Positions 12,190 to 22,677 of a DNA stretch of 64,000 bases are shown here, piece by piece (position 1 is the first letter of the stretch; every line of letters begins with the position of its first letter). This stretch comes from Allium sativum. Taxonomy: Eukaryota; Streptophyta; Magnoliopsida; Asparagales; Amaryllidaceae. The position numbers were made by a program, and so were the translations under genes. The notes beneath the pieces were generated by a model. That model was not told the DNA's origin, did no database searches, and saw nothing but the letters and a program-made list of their open reading frames with translations. The stretch is taken from assembly GCA_030737875.1 (NCBI GenBank), contig CM060912.1, forward strand, positions 457,812,310 to 457,876,309, read 5' to 3'.

Positions 12190-12485
12190 GAAAGTAAGGG
12201 GACAAAATCGATAAAATTAGATATTCAAAGACCTCACTCTGCTCAGGCGCTCGGTATAAATCGAGAAGTTCGACCTTTGGGGAATGTGATTGGCTTACGC
12301 CAGTCATAAAACTTAAAAAGCAAGGGAACAAGACAATCGATAAAATTGAGTACTCAAGGACTTACACCTCAAGGCACCAAATAAACGTTAAACAAATTCA
12401 TCCTTGGGGAATGCAACCAACTAATGATTGGTTGAAAAGCTTAGAAAGTATGGGAACTAGATAATTGATGAAATTAGGCAAAAGA
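12190..12485 (+). repeat. 3' tandem repeats of element G, second block
   Basis: Completes the unit broken at 5316 and adds two more diverged copies (about 12227-12359 and 12360-12485), recognised by AAATCGAGAAGTTCG, TTACGCCAGTCATAAAAC and GACAATCGATAAAATTGAG. The last copy is the most diverged. Confidence 0.7.
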
Positions 12486-13200
12486 CTCCCCCATATTTGG
12501 TCGGCACTTCCAAAAAAGTGATCTTAGCTCCGAAGCAGGCACCCTCGTCTTTAAAAGAGGATAAGCGCCAAATTTCTATAGCTCATGACTCCAAAGAGAA
12601 GTCCTCCTCACTCAAATTCAAGGGTGGAATTCCCCGACTACTGGAATAAAGAATTTCAAAAGACACAAGAAGGCATTCTCACTCCCCGAATCGAGGTCGA
12701 AACCCTTTCGCAAGCATACTTAGAGTATCCAAAGCAAGGGTGTCTTCGTCCTTAACTCTGAAAGACTTCTCCAGTGGACGAACTAAAGAACCGTTCTTAA
12801 CAAACCAGAACTACTTCCCTAAAAGGTAGGAAGCCGTAACCATTGTTACTCAATGAGTTGATGGCTTGTCATCCCAGAAAATTCAAGCAAGCGATGCTTA
12901 GCAAGTGGTTACAAATTATAATGTAACCTGAAATCAATGGAGCAATCGCGAACCATTAAAAATTGAGATTAGTCCCACAATGATAAATCAAATATTGAAA
13001 CGCCAAGGAGGTCAACAAGACCAATAATTTCTATAAACTAGGAGGCAATATGCAAAGTAACCGAAGCTTAATTTCACCCCGGTCCGTGATGACCTATAGT
13101 ATGGGTGCACTATCACCCACAATGACCAAACGACATTAGGGTCAAACATATCATAGGTCTATCCTGGCACTACGGTGAATTGAGGGCATAGTATTAAAGA
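12486..13200 (+). other. Non-coding stretch of element G
   Basis: Continuation of the Tat-lineage element between its tandem repeats and the antisense ORF remnant. I see no gene, terminal repeat or structured motif. It begins with a C-rich AGACTCCCCCATATTTGG. Confidence 0.4.
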
Positions 13201-14052
13201 CTAAAGAGAAACTAAGGAATAAAATACTGGAAATTTCAAAGGAGAACACCAAGAAATATTGCAACATAGATGATACAAGAGTATACAACAAGCAAAATAG
13301 ATTTTATGTTCATCACGTTTCACAATATGCCTGCCCTTGGGATTCGTTCCACTTCTATAAAAGGTTTCCTTATGTTCAGAAACCGAGTCGCCCTCTGTGG
13401 TATCCTTCTCTTCAATGTTGTCCCCACCTCCTCTAGTGGAAACTGTCAGATCATCCAAATCTTGTAAGGTTGTAATTTATTCAGAGAATGTCCCCGGTTG
13501 GGAGGCAGGAGTAGAAGCTGAGGCAAGAATAGGGGAAGCAATAGTTGTTTGAGGAGCAGTGATTACTAGCATAGAATCTATGGAAACAAGCAGCGAAGAA
13601 GTGAAGATTGAGTGGTCTTCGTAGTACCAGTGGATGGAGGAAAATAATCTGGCAAGTCCAATCCTATATCGAGTGAAAAACGAGCAAGTACGTCATCAAA
13701 CTCAGGCACGGAAAATAAGAAGTCCTCTAAATCCAAGACAATATTGGTGTTAACTGTATCAAAAGAACCCCTAGCAGCAATTTCAAACTCATGTGCACTA
13801 TGTCCCTTGCCTTTATCGCTTGACATAGTCGCTTCAACGGTAGCGTCAACAATAGTAGTAAGGGCAATGGAAACTCCAGCGGAAGTAGTACTGATGGTCG
13901 TGGTTGCAAGGGTGGCTTCGGGAGAAGTAGAGGCAACCATGATGATGGTAATGTCAACCTCAGTAGAGGTGGCCTAGGCAGTTAAGGGATCCATAGAAAG
14001 AGTAATAGGGTCTAAAGAGACTTAGTCGTTATGGTCTTCACCCAATGTCCTA
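13201..14052 (-). pseudogene. Antisense accessory ORF remnant of element G
   Basis: On the minus strand, the frame from about 14050 to 13578 is open apart from one TAG near 13974. It encodes a Thr/Ser/Val-rich N-terminal part (the 120-aa frame 13940-13578), then an acidic segment with LDLEDFLFSVPEFDDVLARF and DLPDYFPPS. A further minus-strand frame, 13458-13201, continues with an acidic/Thr-rich peptide, probably after a frameshift. An extra ORF antisense to pol near the 3' LTR is known in some Tat-lineage elements (Grande, Retand). Position and orientation fit that, but I recognise no domain. Function unknown. Confidence 0.45.
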
Positions 14053-14375
14053 TGTAACACCCCAGAATTTTAACGACACTAAAGATGATGAATAAAAGAA
14101 TAATTAGTGTAAAATACACTATTAACAATGAATTAAGGAAAACTTAATTAAATATTTAGAATTAAGTAAAACGGATTGTGCCATTGCGTCCGTCTCGAAA
14201 TTCTAGTCAAGATGACACCTGGTTTGCGTAAATCGGACATCGTATGAAGAAGTTATTAAGGTTTGAAGTTTGTATGCACATAGGGAAGATATACACATAT
14301 AAAATTCAAAAATATTCAAAATACAGCAAAACCAGAAATCCAGCACGCAAATCGAGGATGGGCCGACATTTTGAA

Positions 14376-14503
14376 GTCGACCCAAGACCCTGCTGGGTCG
14401 ACCTAAGGGTCGACTCAGGCTCATGGGGGTCGACCTAGGGGTTGACACCCATGAAGGGGGTCGACCTAGGGGTTGACACCCATGAAGGGGGGTCGACCTA
14501 TCC
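14376..14503. promoter_or_regulatory. GGTCGACC palindrome cluster, D U3
   Basis: Several GTCGACC/GGTCGAC copies in about 130 bp, some inside longer near-palindromes such as GGGGTCGACCTAGGGGT, ending about 65 bp upstream of the TATA box. The homologous cluster in the 3' LTR is at about 54447-54592. Confidence 0.65.
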
Positions 14504-14567
14504 ATGGCTCTGGAAACTTCTTTTCTAAACCTGGACGATTTTGGAGCTAGATTCATGAACCTTATGC

Positions 14568-14575
14568 TATATAAA
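14568..14575 (+). promoter_or_regulatory. TATA box of D 5' LTR
   Basis: TATATAAA, about 515 bp into the LTR, followed by GGACCCTAGATC. The 3' LTR copy is TATATAAAA at about 54652. Confidence 0.75.
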
Positions 14576-15436
14576 GGACCCTAGATCTAGGTTTTATTCG
14601 TCTAAAAACAATGGTGATGGCGAAGCTCCGCTGCAACAAAGATTGAATGGCCTAATCTAATCCAAATCTAATTCAGCAATCATTATACAAATTCAATGAT
14701 TGCTACAACAAATTCAGCGATGGCTACAACAACTTATTCAACATGTTCTTCGCAGTAATTTGGATCCATTTCCTTAGATCTATTCACTGTGACTTCATGT
14801 TATTTTTAGATTTGAATATTTAAATAGTAATCTTGATATGTATGTAAAAACTGGATCTTAAATCGGTGCCTAATCAGTTCTATTATGACATAATTATCAA
14901 ATCTGCTTTTATATGTTCATATCGCCACCGTATTAAATCTTGTCATAATATGCCTATTCAGTTTATGCCTATTTCTATCAGTTTATTATTGATTCGTTAT
15001 TATGCTTATTCTTGATTCTCTTCTCTCCCTTTTTATTTTTATAGCCAGGCTACCTTCGAGCCTAGGCCTAACATTGAAAAATGCGAACATGCAAAATTGG
15101 GAATGATTGGGAAAGACATAATTTGGGGCATAATTGATATTGGAAAATATGGATCTAAATTTGAGCATAAATTTGGAAATATACGAATACGGGTTTTGGG
15201 GTATATGCCTTGTTGGATAATATGAATTTAGGCATATGTTGGAAAATATAATTTGAGCATAAATTGGGACATGTGTAAGTACTGATTTAGGACATAAATT
15301 GGGATGTATGTGAATATGAATTTCAGGCATACATTAGAAAATATGCGAATATGGATTTTGGTATAACTTTTATTGAAATGGGTGAATATGGACTAGGGCC
15401 ATAAACTGGAAAATATGTAGATTTGGGTTTGTGCAT

Positions 15437-15439
<3 letters not shown>

Positions 15440-15485
<46 letters not shown>
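15440..15485. repeat. (TA)n microsatellite
   Basis: About 46 bp of uninterrupted TA, also present in the 3' LTR at about 55534-55580, so it predates the insertion of D. Confidence 0.95.
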
Positions 15486-15491
<6 letters not shown>

Positions 15492-15694
15492 GCCTTGACT
15501 TATAACTTGGGAAAAAGAGCATATGGTGCATAATTATAAGGTTAATTGAAAGGGGGTGTAAAAGTCTATGATTTGAATAGCGAATTGGGCATATAATTAA
15601 ATATGGGGAAAAAGAGAAATAATCACGTATAATGACATAGGAAGATTTGGATAAAAATGGAATGTCTTGTAATTACAATTAGGAATTATAATTG

Positions 15695-15918
15695 CACTTA
15701 TGACACGAGGTTAGGTTGCATTAGTAGTGGAAGTCTGCCCGGACCCGACCGACATATCCAGCAGCCACTAATGTTGAACATAATGTGAGAAGTCTAAGTG
15801 TGCAAATATGAATCAGGCTAAGACACGAGGTTAGACCCAACTGTGGAATAATACTGCCCAGAGCCGACCGGCATATCCAGCATCCACACGTTGTGGGCCT
15901 AATGTGGGAGGTCTAGCC
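15695..15918 (+). other. Paired three-tier stem-loops in D 5' LTR
   Basis: Unit 1 (15695-15800) has outer stem CACTTA/TAAGTG plus GAC/GTC and inner stem CATTAGT..GG/CCACTAATG. Unit 2 (15816-15918) has outer stem GGCTAAGAC/GTCTAGCC and a middle stem TTAGACCCAAC/GTTGTGGGCCTAA. Apical sequences are GCCCGGACCCGACCG and GCCCAGAGCCGACCGGC. Element E is inserted into the equivalent unit of the other D LTR. Confidence 0.8.
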
Positions 15919-18433
15919 CATTATAACCATAATTGGACATGATAATGAACCGGACTACTTAACCTAATTTAATCTATAAGGATTGTATGATTATTAACTT
16001 AAGTTAGGGTTAAGTAAAATTGGATGAGTAGTAGGTGGGTTAAGTAAAATTGGATGGGTAGTAGGTGGGTTAAGTAAAATAGAGGGGGTGAGTAATATTT
16101 ACATATAGGCCTATGAACTTAACCCAATAAGGTTATGTAATTAATGACACCTAGTGGTATACGTAACCGGTGGAAAATATAATAAAGTTATGTAATTAAA
16201 GACACCCTTGTAGGGTAAGCATAACTTGTAGAAATGATAGAATTAGATATGCGTAATAATCTGCTAAGTAAACAATGATAAGTTGTAGAGATAGTGTAAA
16301 TTGAATTTATGTTAAATGACAAAGAATGAGGAAAACTTGTAAAATAAACAAGTTATATTTGATCATAAATGGTAAGTGACATGTCAATTAGGAAACATGT
16401 GAACTGAGATATACTTAATAACGTATTAAGGAGAACATGTTATCTTAATGATGTAACTAAGCAAGGGTGTAAAATAGATTGTGGATTACAGACCTTGGGC
16501 CACAATCTAGAGAATAACATGTTGTGGACCTATTAATAAACTTAAATGGATTAAGTTATATGATTGAAATTAATAAGCAAGAGAAACTTGGTAAATTGGA
16601 ATAAGAATTCAATATGAATGGGAATAACCAAGTTAAATGGGAACTGGGTGAGGTAAGGCAAGCGCATAAAAGAATGTTTAGACATAGGGTCTAACAACAT
16701 ATTGAAGAAAGGCGCTTGGACCAGTCCGTACGTTTGAGGGTGAATAACCCAACGGGGTAGATCATCGAGGAGTTATATGACACGAGGGGAATGCACATTC
16801 ATCTGATTGTTATGACGGCTCCAAAGGATTGAAAGGGGAAGCACGCGGCTTCCTGAAGTACGTAAGGTGCTCCTAGTAGTCCTCTATGTGGTGACAGATG
16901 TCTTAGGCTATACTCATAGAGGTTGGGTCTGCGCGTAACTACTAGGTGGATGGGCCTTGACTGCAGATGTAGCTATGCAGTCAGAATGCTATGATGAGGT
17001 GATACCAGGGTGATTTAACGGTTGCCTCATAAGGAGGTAGAAAGGGTCACGACCAACAAGGATAGTAGACCACCGGATATCCGTCATCGATAGCCAGCGG
17101 GATACGAAAAGACTAGAGATAAACCCAATATATCATTTCACCTTTCACTATCAAGGTACGGGGCTAAGGGTAGACGCCACATGGATGTTTAGATTGGTTG
17201 TATTAGGGGCGGTCGCTTAGCTCTTGTTGTCTTTACTAGTTGAGGGAGGGGCCGAGGTAGGGCCATAGCCACCATGGAAAATAGACCCGAGGAATATCTG
17301 TATTTGAAGGCACTTAAAGGTGGCCTGTATAGGTATGGAAAAGCTTTCGGCCGAGTTCCGTGTTTCTTTTTTATCCCTGACGGAACTCGGTGCACATTAG
17401 AGGACGTGCAATTGTTGCATCGATCTACAATTACAGTACATACATGCGACAGTCTAGATACATGCATATCTTCTCTGGATGGTGTATCATAGACTAGAGG
17501 GCATTATTCCGATATGGAATCTGATTCGATCGATGGTGGCAATCTGTATGCTTGTGTAGCATAGTAATGACAGATATATTAGAACGTAACATCGGTATAT
17601 AGAGATCCGTACATCACTCCGGCGTAGGAGGTGGAACTGCGTTCTTTTCAGTGGAGACCGTGCGAGTGGGGTACTATGGGGTGTATCTCAATATTGAGAG
17701 ATAGCTACATATATTGTATTAGGTGAATTCATGGGAAAGTAAATGGGTTCGATGTGCATATAAGTCTTGAGTGCTATTAACCCAAGTAATCTTATAATTA
17801 AGAAAATGTAACGGAATGGTATTAGTAGGGATCATTCTACTTCTGATATACTAGTATCTACGCGGTGCAGAGAAATGTATAAGAAGCACAATATATCATG
17901 TTCATCTTATCTTGCTCAGTTCACACTTTTTATTGTTACTGTTATCTTGTTCTTCCAGTTTTATATATACCTGCCGTAATACTTTTATTTATTTATATTT
18001 AAAAGTAACTGGACTCGCTAGACTTTATGTCTGACCCTTTTTGTTTCCTCCTCTCTCTCTTCCGTTCTTCCCCCCAGGCTCTCAGGGTGGAAGTGCTTGG
18101 AGTTAATTTGGATTCTTTCAGCTTATCTTGGATTTTGGATATAGATGTACTGCTCTAACTTCTTGTCAATTCTCTTATGGCTTTGCAAGGGAAATATGGT
18201 TTTATGCTTCTGTACTCTGATATTTTTGGCAAGACGGATTATTAATGTAATTAGTTACTTATGATGCAAAGTCAGTATTTGGGACCATGGTGTTTTGATT
18301 TAAGTAAAGTTTATAATTCCACTGCTATGTTACATGTCTGTCTTGTGCTATTTTGTTCTTATTTACCTATAACGCTTCACGAAACTTAATGCATTCCCTT
18401 AGTGAGTGACATTAACGGACGTGGGGTGTTACA

Positions 18434-19208
18434 TTTGGTATCAAATCATATGGTTATAAGATCAGATAAAGTATTTTGAAAATGGTTTTCAAAAAGGTCT
18501 AAAAAACAAAGTATTTAAAAATAAAAAGTTTGTTTTTGAAAAGCATATTTCCCAAAGCCATAAATATCTTCTCGATTCTCCGCTTGATTTCTTTTCCTTT
18601 TTGATCGGGGAACTGTTTCCTCTCGAAAGGGTATCCCTATTTCGGCATGGTTCCGTAGGCATGTTAAAACTACGGTACATATCGAAGGGCAAAGAAGTAC
18701 CCAACCTCCATCTTTAGCCGCAGTGGTTTCACCTGCGTCTTATTTTCTCTCAAGCCTCGTAAGGATTTCCGTGCGATGGAGGCAGCTTTCAAGAGACTTG
18801 TTAGCATGTTGCACAAGGATGGTAAAAGGAGAATAAGGGAGTTGGGGCTAAGGAGCACAACCCAAAGAAGAAAAGAGGAAATACCATAATTTCGGAATTA
18901 TGGGTCATCTGAAAAAGGACGCTAGAAAGAGGAAAGGCGTTGTTACCACTTTGGTAACGCGGGACACCTTATTAAGGAGTGCCCGAAGAGACAAAGACAA
19001 GGCCAGAGGGCAGGAACTTCTAAAGGGCAAGCTAATGTTCTCATAGCTGGTGGACAGGATAGGGGTAGGAAAGTTTCCATCAAAGGATTGATTTTTATTT
19101 CTGATCATCCTATTAGGATTCTTTTTCTCGCGCTTCGCATTCTTTTATATCTAATCCTTTAGTTGAGTCTCTACCCCTAGATACTAGTATGGTTTTGGAT
19201 CCCATTAT
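18434..19208 (+). pseudogene. Element D gag-protease remnant, part 1
   Basis: Only about 0.8 kb separates the LTR from the insertion point of A. Stretches resembling Gag near 18640-18830 lead to a broken zinc-knuckle pair at about 18880-18990 (for example GNAGHLIKECPKRQ). A protease start near 19085-19208 includes ISDHPIRIL and a SLPLDTSMV segment, but the DSGAS catalytic motif is destroyed. The 5' part of gag is deleted. The frame continues after element A at 52894. Confidence 0.65.
18436..18447 (+). other. Degenerate primer-binding site of D
   Basis: TGGTATCAAATC two bases after the LTR end. It matches the initiator-Met-tRNA site TGGTATCAGAGC with two changes in its second half. Confidence 0.75.
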
Positions 19209-19484
19209 TGTAACACCCCGAATTTTAGTTAATACTAATATTCACTAATTACAGAATAAATAATCTCAGATTTGAGAATTGGGGGAAACGGGCTGCGACA
19301 TTGCGTTCGTCTCGGAAAAATACGCGAAATAGAGTCCGAGTTTTCGAGAATCGGAGTCCGTATGGCCCAGTTATGGCCTAATGAAGTTTTCAGAAAATTC
19401 AATGTTCAAAACAGATTTGAATTTCAAGTTCAAATTTCGAATTTCGGGCCTGGAAGGCTAGGCGGGAAATTTGCTGCCAGCCAA

Positions 19485-19565
19485 CCAAGTCGACAGGCCT
19501 GTCGACTTGGCAGTCGACTTGGTAGGACCCAAGTCGACAGCCCTGTCGACTTGGCTGTCGACACA
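19485..19565. promoter_or_regulatory. GTCGAC palindrome cluster, A U3
   Basis: Positions 19485-19510 are a perfect 26-bp palindrome centred on GTCGACAGGCCTGTCGAC. Further AAGTCGAC/GTCGACTT copies run to 19565. The cluster lies about 140-220 bp upstream of the TATA box. The 3' LTR copy (about 49905-49980) has one mismatch at the palindrome centre. Confidence 0.8.
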
Positions 19566-19704
19566 TGCCAGCCGGGCAGTTTTGCCTGGTGCACCATTTT
19601 AGGGTTTGGGCTGTGTTTTGGGGCTGGTTTCTGGAAGCTTCCGAGATCTGATGGTACTAATCTAATTTAGGGTTAATCTAATGGCCTAAAACACTTGCCT
19701 AATC

Positions 19705-19710
19705 TATAAA
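19705..19710 (+). promoter_or_regulatory. TATA box of A 5' LTR
   Basis: TATAAA in the context AATCTATAAATACACCC, about 496 bp into the LTR. The same context occurs in the 3' LTR (50118-50123), and close variants lie at the matching place in B, C and E. Confidence 0.8.
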
Positions 19711-20039
19711 TACACCCTAAGACTACCCTAATCCATACTAAAAATAGAAACAAGGGCCTCATGCCGTCAAATTAAAACTAGAAGGAGCCTCCATCAAAGT
19801 TGAGAGGAAGTTAGCATCTCAAATCAACTCTAATCAAGTTCTAATCAACTTTAGCAACTTAATCTTCCTCATATGAGTGCTAATTAGCTAGTGATGAGTT
19901 CCTATGCCTTTAGCAAGCAATTGCTAAACTAATTAGGATAGGATACGATGAGGCTATGGTTGTAAATGTGGATTAATGCAAGTTATGATTGTCATATGCT
20001 ATATGTTTATGATGTTAGCTTGCAAGTTTTATGCTATTT

Positions 20040-20540
20040 GTTAGTTATGCAAGTTTGCCTCTATTTATGACATGTTATGCAAGTTCATATGCAAGTTATG
20101 ATGCAAGTTCATATGCAAGTTTGTCTCTTTTTATGATATGCATAATATATGCAAGTTTGCCTCTATGTATGACATGTTATGCAAGTTCATATGCAAGTTA
20201 TGATGTAAGTTCATATGCAAGTTTGTCTCTTTTTATGATATGCATAATATATGCAAGTTTGCCTCTATGTATGACATGTTATGCAAGTTCATATGCAAGT
20301 TATGATGCAAGTTCATATGCAAGTTTGTCTCTTTTTATGATATGCATAATATATGCAAGTTTGCCTCTAAGTATGGCATGTTATGCAAGTTCATATGTAA
20401 GCTCATATGTAAGTTCATGTGCAAGTTTGCCTCTTTGTATGACATGTATGTATATGCAAGTTTACCCCTTTGTATGTCATACATACATATGCAAGTTACC
20501 CTCTTTATGACATATGTGATTCATGCAAGTTTGGGTTAAT
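20040..20540 (+). repeat. TGCAAGTT tandem array in A 5' LTR
   Basis: Three-plus copies of a 102-bp unit rich in ATGCAAGTT and CATATGCAAGTT. Because 102 is a multiple of 3, the array creates an artefactual 159-aa frame. The 3' LTR copy is at about 50453-50952. Confidence 0.85.
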
Positions 20541-20771
20541 GATTTATGCTAGTTGGGTTTAATGTTATAATGCAAGTTGACACCTTTTAAACCCATGTTA
20601 ATGCTAATGTTATGATAAGTGGAACCCATTATAATTATGATGAATCTTCCCATTTATATGTCATGTTGTGTGAACGAATTACGTGGGGAACGATGGGGTT
20701 ATTATGCATGTTAACAAAATTGTGTGAAGTTGGTATGATTAAGCATGCCATAAAATAAAATGGACATAATT

Positions 20772-20936
20772 GGGAATTTACCTATTAAGTTAGGTCTACC
20801 CATATTATGGAATTGGGAATTTATCTATTAAGTTAGGTCTACCCATATTATGGAATTGGGAATTTACCTATTGAGTTAGGTCTACCCATATTATGGAATT
20901 GAGAATTTACCTATTGAGTTAGGTCTACCCATATTC
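20772..20936 (+). repeat. Four 43-bp hairpin units in A 5' LTR
   Basis: Each unit reads GGGAATTTACCTA, six bases, TAGGTCTACCC. ACCTA/TAGGT and GGG/CCC pair around a short internal loop. The same motif occurs twice each in B, C and E, and four times in the A 3' LTR (51185-51349). Confidence 0.75.
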
Positions 20937-21007
20937 TTCAAAAGTTGTACTTAATTAGGGATAATTAATACAAATTATGGGGGGATTAATTAGGTGTAAT
21001 TAATCGA

Positions 21008-21231
21008 CTAAGACACGAGGTTGGACCCTTTTGTAGCGGAAGTCTGCCCGGAACCAACCGGCAAATCCAACAGCTACAAATGATTGGCCCAATGTGAGAG
21101 GTCTTAGGCATAAATTAAATACGTGATAGTTGTAAAGACACGAGGTTAGACTCTTTTATGGTGTAAAACTGCTCGGAACCAACCGGCATATCCAGTTGCC
21201 ATAAATGTCAGTCTAATGTGAGGGGTCTTTA
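21008..21231 (+). other. Paired three-tier stem-loops in A 5' LTR
   Basis: Unit 1 (21008-21107): outer CTAAGAC/GTCTTAG, inner TTTGTAG/CTACAAA. Unit 2 (21133-21231): outer TAAAGAC/GTCTTTA, middle TTAGACT/AGTCTAA, inner TTTATGG/CCATAAA. Apical sequence around CTGCCCGGAACCAACCGGCA, with flanks ACGAGGTT and AATGTGAG. The apical region can itself pair as TGCC(C)GG/CCGGCA. Confidence 0.85.
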
Positions 21232-22483
21232 TAAAATCACGGTCTTAATTAATTAAGAAACACTTAACCAAATTAGCATGTAGTGGGGCTTGAGGGGTTA
21301 AGTGGGTGCCTTGGGTGGCATGAGGAAAACTAGTGGGTTGCCTTGGGTGGCAATAGAAAATACGATTAGTATACTTAACCAAAATTATAACATGTAAGTG
21401 AACATGGTTAAAGGGTTAAGTGGGATTCACTAGTGGGGGCCAAGCTTAGGTGGATAGCTTGTGCCAAGTGATGGGGGCCCATCTCAGCCAATATCCCAAA
21501 CGTATCTTTGTGGGCTCGACCCAAGTCGAGGACGGGACACGCATATTGGGCTTGACTATAAGAGGCCAAAACGGGTTAGCGGTCGCAACGCAAGTCCAAC
21601 AGGTTTCATATGCGTGTGTGGACCCGGGCTGGTAGGTAAGACGTTGTTGCATCGTGTAGGTATAAGCCGTGCACCGTTGACATTATCGGGTTGCCACTTT
21701 AGGGGATGATACACCCCACTGTGGGACCAGCACGGGTATCTACGTTAGGGAGCCGATCGAATGGGGAGTAGTGGGTACACCTAGTGGAGATAGGGGCAGA
21801 CGGCACCTATGTAGTCAGCTAGGGGTACACGAAACTACCATTAAGTTTTACTAAGTACTCTTAGTGGGATCAACCTTTAAGTTAGTAATGACTGGTGTGG
21901 TACAGTGTAGTAATTATCCTTGGGTGGGTAGATGCGTCTTTATCGTTATCTTAGTTCATTCTAAGTCTGATTGGCTACTTAGTGTAGTCATTTATCCCCA
22001 GTCGCACCGTACCAAGTTTATATCATACCCTAATTACTTTAATGATTGTATTGTTAAAGTTATAGGACTTGCTCAGACTTATGTCTGACCCCGTTGTTTT
22101 TATCTTTTTTCCCAACCCTCAGGTTCTCAGAGTGGGCCCAGCACGAGTGGGCTTTGATCAGGCTGCTTTATTACTCTTTTGGAGCTTGGACCATAGATGT
22201 AAAGCTCATCTTACCCTTTCTTTTATGGCTATCAATTCATGTATTGGGATTATGTACTTTTATTTATCAGGATGGATATTTTGTACTTGACTCTTATTAT
22301 GGTTTTGTGATGTAACCAAACATGTTTTACTTTCCGCTGCAATGAAATGACGTTTTAAAATTTTCAAGTATTACTTATATCTGTCTTGTTGTAATTTTTC
22401 TGTTCTATATTCACTTAAAATACTCCACCAATGTTATGGCATTCCCTTAGCGAGTGACCATAGCGGGTGTGGGGTGTTACACG

Positions 22484-22495
22484 TGGTTTCAGAGC
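22484..22495 (+). other. Primer-binding site of element A
   Basis: TGGTTTCAGAGC, two bases after the LTR end. It is the initiator-Met-tRNA site with one A-to-T change. Confidence 0.85.
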
Positions 22496-22677
22496 TGAAG
22501 GTTACCAGAACAGATAAAAATTTTTAGAAAAACTATTTTTCTAAAACATTTTGGAAGAAGTATTTTCAAAAACATGTTTTTAAGAGAAAAAGTTTTTGAA
22601 AGAAAAGCATAATCCCCAATAGACATATCTTTATCTTTCGAATTCTCCGTTTTGAATCTTTCCTTTTCCGTTTCAGC

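Larger units (their letters stand above)
14053..18433 (+). repeat. 5' LTR of element D
   Basis: Starts TGTAACACCCC, ends GGGGTGTTACA, 4,381 bp. Its first 1.67 kb matches the partial 3' LTR at 54133-55803 with many substitutions, about 10% over the first 200 bp, so D is the oldest of the nested set. It holds a GGTCGACC palindrome cluster (about 14376-14503), TATATAAA at 14568-14575, a TA microsatellite, and the stem-loop pair at 15695-15918. A polypyrimidine/CAG site (about 18050-18077) follows TTTATGTCTGACCC. Small ORFs here (13744, 14244, 17274, 17189 minus) are LTR sequence. Confidence 0.85.
19209..22481 (+). repeat. 5' LTR of element A
   Basis: TGTAACACCCCG...GGGGTGTTACA. Module order: conserved U3 block (19290-19385), GTCGAC palindromes (19485-19565), TATA (19705), TGCAAGTT array with 102-bp units (20040-20540), four 43-bp hairpin units (20772-20936), paired stem-loops (21008-21231), GGTGCCTTGGGTGGCA repeats, a conserved block with a CTCGAC-CCAA-GTCGAG hairpin near 21518-21533, then polypyrimidine/CAG at 22122 and the LTR end. 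No supported gene; the 159-aa frame at 20031 is repeat-derived. Confidence 0.92.

Noticed and set aside
20031..20510. 159-aa repetitive ORF (and 50444-50923)
   Set aside because: Product of a 102-bp tandem repeat whose period is a multiple of 3, in a non-coding LTR leader.
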